Shown one piece after another: positions 35,276 to 47,112 of a stretch of 64,000 nucleotides of DNA. The stretch spans positions 11,915,410 through 11,979,409 of the forward strand of contig NW_004955474.1 in assembly GCF_000276665.1 (NCBI RefSeq), given 5' to 3'. Below the pieces are notes generated by a model. That model was not told the origin of the DNA, did no database searches, and saw nothing but the letters and a program-made list of their open reading frames with translations. Both the position numbers and the translations under genes were made by a program. Source of the stretch: Chinchilla lanigera (Eukaryota; Chordata; Mammalia; Rodentia; Chinchillidae). The first letter of the stretch is position 1, and every line of letters starts with the position of its first letter.

Positions 35276-35422
35276 ACTTTTGAGACTTGGTGGCACATGC
35301 CTGAAATCCCAGCATCAGGAGGCTGAAGGAGGATTGCCCTAAGTCTGAGACCAACTTGGGCTATGTATTGAGTTTGAGACCAGCCTAAACTACAAAGCAA
35401 GCAAGACCCTGTCTCGAAATAT
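35276..35422 (+). mobile_element. B1-type SINE
   Basis: acttggtggcacatgcctga ... gagaccaacttgggctatgt ... caagaccctgtctcg. The first bases of the head are missing. Confidence 0.85.
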
Positions 35423-35589
35423 GTATATGTATTTTGTTGGGTCTGTAATACACAGATGCACTATGCATGATTATAATAGTACAGAAAGTGAAAAAATACA
35501 GCTATATAAAAGTGACATTTCTGTATTTTCCCTGCACTTTTATGAGTGGACCTGCAGTTTTACTGGACCTCATAGGTTCTCATTCCGCT

Positions 35590-36135
35590 GGTCGGAATAT
35601 AAAATGCTGCAATTTCTTAGCAAAATGGCTGGCAGTCCACACAAGATTAAATACACAGTTATTTGTGGGGCTCAGCAAATCTACCCCTAGGTATACACCC
35701 AATAACATGAAACCTATGTCACTATAGCCACATAAAGACTTGTGTGCAAAAGTATACAACAGCATCATTCATAAGAGCAACCAAAAGAAGTAAAGCCAGA
35801 GTCCAGTGTCTATCAACTAATGGACAGATGCAACATGGTAAGAATACAATGAAATATTATGTAACATGGAAGAACCTGAACGTGTTGTGCTAAGTGAAAC
35901 ACGTAAGATTACATATTGTGTGATTCCATTGGCATGAAATGTCCGTTACAGGCAAACCAGTAAAAAGGTACACATGAGTGGTTGCCTAGGGCTGGAGGAA
36001 AAGGAGAGATTGTGGAACTGCACCTAGAGAGGACAGGGCTTCTCTTTGGTGTGACAAAATGTTCAAAATGTGAGTGTGGCAATGGTCGCATAACTGTGTG
36101 GTTATACTAAACACCATTTGGCTGTACACTCACAT
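35590..36135 (+). mobile_element. Old LINE-1 3' end
   Basis: tctacccctaggtatacacc, agcatcattcataagagcaa, ctaatggacagatgcaacat, attgtgtgattccattggca: ORF2 end and 3' UTR of an old L1M. Confidence 0.78.
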
Positions 36136-36139
36136 AGCT

Positions 36140-36400
36140 GAATTACAGAAGTTTCTCCTTTTCTCCTTATCCATGGGGGATGCATGGCAAGAACTCTAGT
36201 GAGTGCCTGAAACCTTAAGTAGTACTAACACTAGCATAGAGACAATATGTATTATTTTTTCTGTACATACATACGTACATACCTACAAAAACATTTAATT
36301 TGTAAATTAAGCATGTAAGAGATTAATAGTAACTAATAGTAAAATATAGTAATTACCATAACTAAAAGTTATATGAATGTGGTCTCTCTTGGAAGAGTCA
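36140..36400 (-). mobile_element. Tigger-type DNA transposon fragment
   Basis: tccttatccatgggggatgc ... gtgcctgaaaccttaagtag ... tttaatttgtaaattaagca ... gttatatgaatgtggtctctc resembles the Tigger/mariner-type end found in mammalian genomes. It is short and noncoding. The strand shown is arbitrary by analogy with the piece at 39985-40445. Confidence 0.55.
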
Positions 36401-36411
36401 AAACAACCTAG

Positions 36412-36595
36412 ATTTGGTGGTACACTCCTGTAATCCTAGCACTCTGAGCTGAAGCAGGAGGATCACGAGTTTGGTCTCAAGCTCAGCCTGAGCAATTTAG
36501 TGAAACCATATCTCAAAATAAAAATATATGAAAGAGCTAGAGAGATAGCCCAATGTGAAGGCCCTGGGTTCAATCCTCAGTAACACACACACACA
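36412..36595 (+). mobile_element. B1-type SINE followed by ID-like SINE
   Basis: B1 body at about 36412-36520 (agatttggtggtacactcct ... agtgaaaccatatctcaaaa). ID-like remnant at about 36534-36592 (gagctagagagatagcccaa ... gggttcaatcctcagtaac, then an AC run). Confidence 0.75.
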
Positions 36596-37600
36596 GTCAA
36601 AGATATTTTAGGGCACTGACCTTAGGTAACCACACCTATGGAAAGTGAGGGGAGATTACTACATCTCTACCAGTGCTGGTGAACCTGTGGCATGCACCCT
36701 GCAGTGGGCTGTTTATATCATTGAAAGCTATAAAAGGTTCAACGTCAGTGATCCATACTACTGTGAATTATATCTCAACAAAACTACTACAAACATAATT
36801 TAAAAAGTGATGTCTAAATGCCCACCCTAAGGCTCAGTGGTTCCAAGTGGCTCGCTGATTATGGCATTTAATCAGAAGTGGAATGCAGTCTTTAAGCTTT
36901 CCACATTTTGACCATCGTGCTACTTCTCGTAACCCTTTCAGATGTGACAGCCTTTCTTGGGAATTCAACAGGTTTCTAATGTTCTTGTCCCAAGTTCCCC
37001 ACTCGCAACTCACCCTGACTTCCTGCCTGTCAATGGGGACTGTCCTTCACTAGGTTCCCGTGACACAGCTCATGACACTAACCCCACTCCCTCCAATTGC
37101 TGCTCTGTAAATCCACCAGGAGATAGTGTCTTACTCCTTCACTCGCTACCGAGGGGAAGCTCACCCTTCCTCTTCAATAACTGGCTGATTTCAGGAGACC
37201 GCAGCCCCTCTTGACGCCTTAAGCCCCTGGAGATCACCTTAGCTACCTCATTAACAAGATCCTTCCCTCCCATGCTAGTGAGAACTTTCCACTGTAAGGG
37301 AACAATAAAGGACTGTCATGACCTTCTCTCCCTCATTTGCTTCCAATACTGCAAAGAGGGGGCTCTAGGGAGGCCCCTCTGAAATTCAGAATCTGAATCT
37401 GTAACAAAGAATGATGACACCAACTTGCAGAGCAGGTAGGAGTCTTGAGGTGTGTGGAAAATGTGAAACGACTTCTCATATCCAAGAGCCAAAGTAGAGG
37501 CTCACTGCTACATGTAGTGGTGGGGAGAAAGGGCTGTCCTCCGCAAGTCTGGTCCTACCTAGGGAAATGCTCATTTGGAAGCAGTTGTTGTCTTCCGTAT
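36596..37600. other. Intergenic, no gene identified
   Basis: Contains an 85-codon plus-strand frame (36957-37214, begins MGIQQVSNVL) with no recognisable domain, and an aacaataaagg poly(A)-like site near 37300. It may be an old unrecognised LTR. No evidence of splicing or coding constraint. Confidence 0.4.
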
Positions 37601-37603
37601 AAG

Positions 37604-37617
37604 CCACTAGATGGCAC
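37604..37617 (+). promoter_or_regulatory. CTCF-like core motif
   Basis: ccactagatggcac fits the CTCF core consensus CCASYAGRKGGCRS at every position. It lies in the convergent interval between the housekeeping PIGY unit and interferon-inducible HERC5, a sensible place for an insulator. Occupancy cannot be told from sequence. Confidence 0.5.
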
Positions 37618-38315
37618 TTTTGATAAACTCACGGCACATTGGCAGCAAATCGCTCAAGGAACCAGAGGGGTACATCCCACTCTGGCAAGTCCATCTCCTG
37701 GGTGGACAACACATACTAGGTGTAAGACTTTATTAGTCCTTGTTCCATAAGTAATGGTTCAGAACACCTTTTAAATATACAATAAGGTAACTAATTTTAC
37801 CCCATTTTTTTTGCTTGAGAATGTACCATTTCATAACAAAACCATTTATTAAATGTTGTTCGAGTGACTGCCTCATTTTAATAACTGAATTCTTGTGCCC
37901 TCTTAGCAAATTATTGTCATTTCAAAAACTTGTATCTTATTTCCCCCATACTATGAGCATCTCTTACAAGGAAGTCCTGAAAAAAAAAATCACCCTTGTG
38001 GCTTGGAGACTGACGCAAATTAACCTAACTCAAAAGTTGCCAAGTTTTGTCCATAGGCCAAAAGCTCAATCTTTACACAAGAAAAATAAAATAATTGTTC
38101 GTTTATGTACTCAAGAAGATTTTTAAAAGCATTTTAGAATGTTACAGCTGCTGCTTTTATTAGATATTGGATTCTTTGGAACAGCACTGAAAGAATTACC
38201 TTTCCCACTCTTCTCCAATGTACTGGAACTGTCAATCCCCCTCCATTTCAGGCCATGAGATGGGCATGCAAAGCTAGGCAAATCATGTAATTTCTCTTTG
38301 CAATTTCAGAAAACG
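37618..38315. other. Intergenic, no recognisable feature
   Basis: The 103-codon plus-strand frame at 37815-38126 shows no known motif and is probably chance. Confidence 0.45.
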
Positions 38316-38319
38316 TTGA

Positions 38320-38465
38320 CAGCTGGGTGTGCTGGCATGCTCCCTCAACCTCAGCACTTGGGAGTCGGAGACAGGATTGATTACCACAAGTTTGAGGCTA
38401 GCCTGAACTACACACTAAAGGCCAGGCCAGCCTGGACTACAGAGTGAGACCTCGTCTCAAAACAC
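38320..38465 (+). mobile_element. B1-type SINE
   Basis: gacagctgggtgtgctggca ... gcctgaactacacactaaag ... gagtgagacctcgtctcaaaa. Confidence 0.85.
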
Positions 38466-39522
38466 CCCCTAATTTTTATTTTATGCTTTTGTTCTCTGTC
38501 CCTGTTCCCATTTATAGTCTCTTTTGGGAATGGGAGCCAGGCACTTCCTGTCATGTTGCAAAGCTTTTATAAATGCAACACATCCCACTGGCAGAATGTA
38601 ATTCACACACACAACTCTAGCTATCAAGGGATCCTGGGAAATACATTTTTCTTCCTCTCCAGCTTCTAAAGCAGATAGTGAAATGGAGATTGGGGTTAAC
38701 AGTCCAAACATGTAGCTCAGAAAGAAACAGAATGTTGACCAATACTGTTTCCCCTTCTCTGCCTGAAACAAAACTGTTTGGAAATATGCTATATTGATCT
38801 GAACAGGTAAATCCAGCCAGCAGCCCACTGTTGTTTTAGTCTTTTAATGTCCATCAGTAAGGGACATGTTTGATGGGAACGGACTTTCCCACAGCACCTT
38901 CAACACACAAAACATTGGTTACTTGATCATAAAATGTTCCTATCTAGGCACTTTTGATAATTAAGCTTAAGAATTTTAGGGACAAGATTTCTGATCTTCT
39001 TGGACTGCCTCTGGTGGTCTGGTGATCTGAAAAGATGCTGAAGTTCTAGCTGTCAGGGTGTTTCCATGAAGGAAGAAAAACGACAAAAGCTGCCACCAAT
39101 TGTAAAGGTTCTCTTTAGAAAGCCTCCTTGGAAGCTTCTCCCACTGTCTGTCCCAAATCATTGCTACCAGCCCCCACCTTCAAGGGAGGCTGGAAATGTA
39201 TGGTTGTAAGTGGGAACGATGCCACCTGCGCCATCCAGGAGACAGCCACGTGAAGGAAATAGCAGGTATTATGCAGATAATCGGTCTCTTTAAGCATAGC
39301 GACCATTCAGGCAAACATTTGTATTAGAGATGTAGCCTACTTTTAGTTTTTTTTTTGGTACTGGGAATGGAATTTAGGGCTTCATGCATGATAAGCATCA
39401 GCCCATCAGCCTAATCTATTTCATTTCATAATATGTATCTTACATGCAATAATAGCAATTCTCAAACAGCAAGAAAATACCCTGAGTAGTGAACAAGACT
39501 TTGTGTTTACTTTTGAGTTAAA
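38466..39522. other. Intergenic/downstream flank of HERC5; old reverse ID remnant at about 39345-39412
   Basis: The remnant reads tttttttttggtactgggaa ... gcatgataagcatcagccc. Otherwise nothing is recognisable, and the short frames on the minus strand do not continue the HERC5 exons. Confidence 0.5.
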
Positions 39523-39528
39523 TTTATT
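39523..39528 (-). terminator. Poly(A) signal of HERC5
   Basis: AATAAA on the minus strand, 66 nt after the HERC5 stop codon, giving a very short 3' UTR. Later signals may also be used. Confidence 0.6.
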
Positions 39529-39593
39529 TTTGACAATATTTTTTAAAAGTATTTGAAACTACTTCTAAAAAGGAGCAAAAATAGGATTTGGGG

Positions 39594-39799
39594 TTAGCCA
39601 AACCCCCTGCTGTTGTTGATGGCAACCCGAAGAGCTTCTTCCACTCTTTCCATTGTAGAATATTTAGGGAGGTAGAGAATACTGAAACATGTCTGTGCTC
39701 TCATGGGATCTTCCTCATTCAAATTCTCAGGACAGCAAAATGTTATCTTCATGGTCTTCCGATCTTTTATTTGTAATCTGTCAGTTCCTGTAAGAAACA
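39594..39799 (-). CDS. HERC5: HERC5 last exon (catalytic Cys, stop)
   Basis: 206 bp. Acceptor cttttttag, then TG completing a split Val codon, then [20 protein letters not shown] and onward to INNSRGFG and TAA (39594-39596). The active-site Cys codon TGT is at 39687-39689. This is the HECT C-lobe, which accepts ISG15 as a thioester. The TGTDR loop and LPKYSTM tail are typical of HERC-type HECT domains. Confidence 0.97.
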
Positions 39800-42700
39800 C
39801 TAAAAAGAAGAATAAAATTGGATAGTCTGTTTCACATGCAGACCAAAGCTTACAAAAAGAGGAAAGCTGTTCACTGAAAAATTGAAGGACCATGTGCAGA
39901 ATCCTGTATAAACAGTACCCTGGAGATCAGTAAGATCTGATAGAGTCATTGCCCTCAAGCAAACTTAAAGTCTGGTTGGGAATACAGCAGTCCTTCCTTA
40001 GCCACTGGGGACGTGTTCCAAGACCCCCTCCTTAGATGCCTCAAACCGTGGCCTGTACTGAACCCTATGTATATATTCACTGTTTTCTCCAATACACATA
40101 TATCCACGATAAACTTTTCACTTAAATGAAACATTTCATAGCTTCGCTTTAGTATTTCTGAGCTGCCAGCATCACTACTCATGTGCTTTGGCACCATAAG
40201 TAAAGTAAGCACTGTGATACCCAAATAATCTGAGTGATGAGAAGGCTACCAAGTGACAGAAGGATGATTCACATCCCAGGTGGAACACAGTAAGATGAAC
40301 AAGTTTTCATCATATCCCTCAGAATGGCATGCAACGTAAAACTTATGTTTACTTCTAGAATTTTCCATTTAACATCTTCAAACTGGGATTGAATACATAA
40401 CTGAAACTGAAGAGTGAATCCACAGACAAGGGCTGGCGCACAACTGTATTAGATTCTTATGTAGAAAAAGACAAGGGCAAGAGAAAATATATAAGGTAGA
40501 AAGAAAGTCAAGAAAGAGTTAAGTTCCTCCTCAGTGTAAATGCTGGGCTTCAGAGGAGGGAGAAGGTGCCAGGCTAGGATGACCAGGGACATTTCTGAGA
40601 GCTCAGGAGAATGCTGGACCTATAAGGAGGAAAGTGTGGCTGGAAACAAGGAGCTAGGTGAGGGTCAGGACAGGTGAAAGAACACGAGAGACAGCTGGCA
40701 GTGGGAGGGTGAAAGGTGCGTTCATTGGCATGGGCACAGAATTCCCTAAGAGTAGAGATGCAAGACGCTGGGCTTTATTGTAAGTCTGAGTATCTGCCAG
40801 CATATGTGTCATCCACAAAGATGAGAAATGAATGTTTTAAAAAATAAGGAAATACAGTAAGTAGCTGGCATAATCAGTAAGCCAGTCTCAGGAAAACCAC
40901 CACATAAGCATAAAATAGAAATCAAAATTTGCAAAGTGAATTACAACTGACTTGGAAACACAAAATAGCCTGTGTTTAGCTATTTTAAATGTGTAAATCA
41001 TAGGGGAAAAGAATCACTAACACTTGACTTTTTGACATGTAGTTTCATTATGTTGTGAATTTGTAATCCTCCTGCCTCAACTTCCAGAGTAGCTGGGACT
41101 ACAAACATCACTCCCGAAACATCACTATGGTGGGATGTGAGTTGTTATATCCTTCTTCGTATTTTGCATGTCCAGCTAACACTTGATGTTTGATGTTTTC
41201 AGAGGGGACATCGGTTTGATTAGGAATGGCTCTGACACCAACTATGATTTGTTACAGATGGTATACATCATAAATCCTATTTTTATTCCTTCAAAAAGAA
41301 GTAAGAGCCAGGCACATAGCTCAGTGGCACAAGCAACTGCCTGGCAAGTGCATAGTCCTGAATTTGATTCCCGGTACCAGGTACCAAAAAAAAAAAAAGC
41401 TACAAGAAATAAGATTAAACATCTATTTGACATAATTCGTACCAAGGAACTTTTTCTTTTCCTCCAGAGTCAATTTGTGTAAAGCCTCCCAAAACATCAC
41501 TATGGTGGGATGTGAGTTGTTATATCCTTCTTCGTATTTTGCATTCTAGAGAAAACACAATACAGAATAAAATTCAGGAAACAGAAAAAACTGAAATGAA
41601 TCAACAATGGAACCTTTATGATGTACCTTTTCAAATGTTTCCCAGTCATAATCTGTATTTCCAACAATCACGTCCCTCAGCTCTTCAGGATGAAAAACTC
41701 CTATTATCTCCTTGTCACACACTCTATAAAATCCTCTCTGAAATTCTTCATAAACTGTCTTTACAGAGATGTTGAAGATGTAATCAACACACTTACAAAC
41801 ATAGTCTTTCCTTTAAAAAAAAAAAAATTTCCATTTACTATAATCACCAAGGTTACATCTCATAGTTATTGAGTCCTTACCATGGGCTTTTATAGATTAT
41901 CTAATTTAATCTCCATAACAACTGTCTGAGGCAGATGCTCATCTTATGAACACTTTAGTGCAAAAGAAACAGGATCACAGTGAAGTGACATGATTAATCA
42001 AGGTCACACAGCTGAAAGAATCAATACTGACAAAAAATCTGGAATAATAAAACATGAACAGCTAACAGTAATTAATTTTTGGGGAATGAGCTGGGAGATA
42101 AGGTAAAGTTCATGTTTTGTTTTATTTTCTTGTGTATCACCTCCCTTCCAAGTACTAACCAGGCATGACCCTACTTAGCTTCCAAGATCAGACATGCACT
42201 GCATGGAGGCAACACACAAATGCACATGAATATTCATAGCAGCATAATTCACAGTAGCCCAAGACTTGAAGTCAAAAATGTTATGGACAAATGAATTCTA
42301 GTACACATTCATACAATCTAGAACTATATAGCTATAGTTCTGCTTCTCTATTTAGTTGGTAATTATACAGATATATTCATTTAATTAAACTCATTAAGCT
42401 GTATACTTATGGTTTGTGCAATTTTATCTAACACATCATTTATACCACAACACGAAGTTTATACATATAAACTATTTCATTTCTTTGTAAACATACTTGT
42501 TAGTCTGGTTGACAGCTATGCAACTTCCATTAGGAATTAAATCTATATCATTTCTGTCCCAATGCACCTGCAAACACAAATGAACTCAGATAACATCTCC
42601 AAAATAACTCTAGACAGTGAGGCTGGGGATATAGCTCAGTGGTACAAGAACCTGCCTGGCAAGCACAACGTCCTAAGTTCAATTCCCAATACCAAAACAA

Positions 42701-45700
42701 AAGGCTTAGACAATGTGTCACCAACACAAACACTTTGCAGTGTCTCTCTTTTCCTACAGGCAAGAATGTACACCTCTGTCGTAAAAACTAGTAAAAAAAA
42801 AAAAAAAAGGACAAACAAAAAAATTACCATTCATCATGCAAAATGAAAAATTTTTTTTTCAAAATTTGAATGAAGTGATCGTACTAAACAAACAAAAAAA
42901 CTGCCATCCTCCAATTAGATTTATATATAGTGTAGAGCTGCTGCAGCAGACTTGCAAAGCTGGCCACCAATACTTCCCATCCTGATTTTCATGCCCTGTT
43001 GCAACGTGACTTTGCAACAACTCCATCAAGTGGGGAGTCGACCTCCTTCCTCAGCCTTTGAATCTAGGTTGGCCATGGGAAGTTCTGTCAGCCCAGTGGG
43101 ATCTGACAGAAGCAGGAGGCTGAGAAGCAGCTGCTATGTTGGGGCGAGCTCTTCCTATTCTTTGTAACGCAAGGCTGCCACGTGAGGAAGCCTCAGCTAG
43201 CCTCCTAGTGGATACGAAACCTGGAACAGGAAGACAGACAAGCTGTTCCAGCTCACACCAAATAAATCCATCCACCTGCCAACCACCAGGTACGTGAGTG
43301 AGGCTGCTTCAGCCTGTCCAGTCTAGCCAGAAATTCACAGATCATGTTTGTTATTTTAAGCTACTAAGTTTCAGAGCTGTTACATAATAAAATCTAACCA
43401 ATGCACTCAACTCATGAAAAATGAGGAAAAACCCTAGCATAACTGTTTTTTTAAAAAGTAAAACATGACATGCTTAGGTATGTATGTAAAAGGTCTGCAA
43501 AACTGAAACTGATCTGTTATATAGTTTTTCTTGTTACTTACATTGAAATAGATGTAATATATTTCTCTAAAGTCTCTGCCGTCATCATCCATAAGTGCTT
43601 GCAAACTCCTAAAGAAGAAAGTATTTTACTTTAAAAGGAAAATAATCATGATCGCTAGGTATTTCATCTAAAATAAATGTCAAGTACATATCTCTTCTGA
43701 AGGCAAGCAGCCAGGTCACAGCATCCCATTTCTCTGTGTGCTGGTAGTCTATAAACAGGGCCAGAGCTCATCTACATGTGTATAGTATAGGACTTTCATC
43801 TGCAGGCTTCATACCTGATTCCTAAAGAAACAGCTCTTTTCCATGGATCTTAATTTCCTTAATTCAAAGAAGTAAGTTTCTGTCCAGAAAAAGACTGATA
43901 CCATGTTTACTGGTACTCAAACTCTTTAAGCTTCTGAATTTTACTTACAAATTAATAGGTCTCCTACTAATGCGTTTTTACTTAAGAAATGTGAGAGAAG
44001 GTACAAGGGACCTTCTTTGTACCTCCTGTCCCAATATAAACTCTACGAAAGACCTGAAATTTTACTACCTTAATTGTTCCAAGGCATCTTTGACAAAAGG
44101 TTACACTAAATGGATAGTTCTGATTTCCAGCCTGTCATGCCATGGTACTTTATACAGGCTTTTAAAGAAACATGTCTCATATTGCACTGTTTACTCATAC
44201 ACTCTTTTATTCATTTGACAGACAGTTATGCATATCTAATGTGGCCAGCATAGATGATGTAAAACAGAGATTAAACTATTACTAACTATAAACCCTGAGA
44301 CAGAGTGATGAAGTGTCTCCTCAGCACTGTCAGATTTGGGTATCCAGAGAAGTATGTAAATGATACTGGTATAGCTTAAAAGAAACTCCCAAAGAAATAC
44401 ATGTCACTGGGAAAGGTGAAGAGTGGTAGAAGCCAAGCTGGCTTTTTTCCCCACTGAATTTTTATTAATGTATTGTGATATGACACAGTTATACAATGTG
44501 TTTTGCGGGGAGGAAAGGAAGCAAGCTGCTCTCTAGCTGTGAACGTATGAAATCAAACAAGGTATGTGCTTCCAAGTACAAGTCTACCACCGGGTCCCAT
44601 GTAAGTCCAAAACCCAAGAGAGCAAACAACATGAAATCTTCAGGTCTGAGAATAATCGACTGTATCACACACCTTTAGAACACAGTAAGGCTCCAGCTGG
44701 GCCCCCAGACCACAGGTTTGCTGGGCATAGCCCACCTGGTAGCCCTTGGTGGTTGTGCTTGTGTGACCGGGCATCTTCCAGGCTGGAGTGGCTCACTTGT
44801 GGCTCTACTATTTCCAAGTCTACAGGGCAGCCTCACCCCATGGCCACACTCTTACCTGGGCCCAGAGTTCTAGCGGGCAGCCTTTGAAATCTAGGTGGAG
44901 GAAGCCGTGCCTCCACAGCTTGTGAGCGCACATGCAGTAGACACAGCACCACTGGTCCTCCAGAGCAGAGGCCACTGCAGCCTGAGCCACACTGGGCAGG
45001 CCTACGGGCACTGGGCTAGAATGCAGGGAGCAGAGACTCGGGCAGTGCTGCCCACCGAAGTCCTGCTTCTGACACAGTCCTGTGTCCCGCCCCTCCCCCC
45101 AGGCCTTGTGCTCTGGGCCTGTGGTAGGAGTGACAGCCCTGAAGGCCTCCCAAAGGGCTTTCATGGTCATCCCCTCCATTGTTCTAATGAACAGCACCAG
45201 GTTCCAGCTGAGCCACACTAACTTTTGCATAAGACTGCAGGCCACACTCTTCGTGTTCTCTCCCAAATAGACTTTACAACGTGGCCAGGCTGAACATTTT
45301 CCAAATCTTTAAGTTCTGTTTCCCTCTGACTACAAACTGCATCTTTTTTTGGGGTGAAAGGGTGTTTCCGGTACCGGGAATCAAACTTACAACCTCGCGC
45401 TTGCCAGGCAGGCGCTGTACCGCTGAGCTAAATCCCCAGCACCACAAACTGCATCTTTAAACCATTTCTCTCTTCTCGCATTTTACCCTAAGTAGTCAAG
45501 AAAAGCCATGCTCCCCCTCCAACACTTTGCCAGGAGATCCTCACTAAATATTGAACTGTATTGCTCCTAAATTCTACGCTGCACAAGATACTAGGGCACA
45601 AGCACAATTTACCCAAGTTCTTTGCCACTTCCTAACAAGAACCGCCCTCCCTCCAATTTCAAATAATGTTCCTCACTGGTTTAAACATTTACCAGAATGG

Positions 45701-47074
45701 TCTGTACTGTCCATATTCTACCATCATTCTAATCATGACCACTTACCTTGGGTAAAGACAGGTTTTTCTCTCTAGCTCTCTTCTTCGGAGCCCTCATGAG
45801 AACTGCCCTTTATGGTCTGTTCACGGCCTACATGAACGCACCTCAAAACTTTCTTGTCTCTACCTATTACCTACCTGCTTCCACATTTTCAAGTATTTGT
45901 TACAGTAATGACCTACTTCTTGATACAGAGTTGACTTAATCTGCTTAGGCCTATAATGAAGAATCCTAACTAGATAATTTATAATAATAAATATACTCCC
46001 CTGGCTGTGGAGGCTGGGAAGACCAAGGTCAAGATACCAGCAGATTTATTATCTGGTGAGGGACTGATCATCATAGATGGTGCCTACTGTGTCCTCACAG
46101 GCATGTGAGATGAATAAGCTCCCCAGGAACTCTTTTGTAAGGGGACTGATACCATTCGTAAGTGCTTAGTATTGGGACGTAATCATATCCTGAAGGCCCA
46201 CTCCTTAATATTACATAGCACTGGTCATTCAGAACATGGTACCTCCCCGCTCTCATTTTTCTACCACCCTCAAGGTGGATTACAAATTATCTACCAGTTT
46301 CTCTTTCATTAAAATACCTCTGGGTGAACAAAGAAGTTCTCTAATCTTATTGTAGTTAAATTTATCAATCTTTTAAAATGTCGGTCCTTCTATATCTTGT
46401 TTAAGAAATCCCCAAATGGCAGATATTCTTTTATGCTTTCTAATTTCTGCATTTAAAATTTAAGACTTTCATGCACAAAGAGTTGAGTTTTGTGAATGGC
46501 ATAAAGCAGTGACCCACTGTTACTTTTTTCCCAGATGGTAATTTTTTTCCAGATTCATTTATTAAACTCCTTTTCCCATTTATTAATCTAACATGCCACT
46601 TCTAACATTCTCCATCTTTATTTACCTTAAAAATTATTTCTGGCTATTCTTGGCCCTTTGTTTATTAATATATATTTTGGAATTTGCATGTCAAATTTAA
46701 TACAAAGGCTACTTGGATTAAAACTGTTGAAGACCACAAAGAAGCTTTACAACTCAATTTGCAGTATTAGAAATTAAAAGTGAGGAATGTTTTATAAACA
46801 GGAAGACATACACACTCATTCTTTTGGCTATCAGAGCATTCTACAATGTTATATAGCCTCTGGAAAACTCCCCCCTCCTCATGACAGAATGCAAAAGGCA
46901 AAAAACGGCCTGAGTCAGAAATAGTTTTTAAGCCGGGCGTGGTGGCACATGCCTGTAATCCCAGCACTCGGGAGGCTGAGGCAGGATGATCATGGAAAGT
47001 TTGAGACCAGCCTGGGCTACAAAGTGAGCTCAAGGACAGCCTGAACTGCATAGCAAGACCTTGTCTCAAAGAGA

Positions 47075-47112
<38 letters not shown>

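Noticed and set aside
44820..45266. 148-codon minus-strand frame and the overlapping plus-strand frames
   Set aside because: All fall in a GC-rich MaLR internal fragment; no splice sites or domains, and not part of HERC5.
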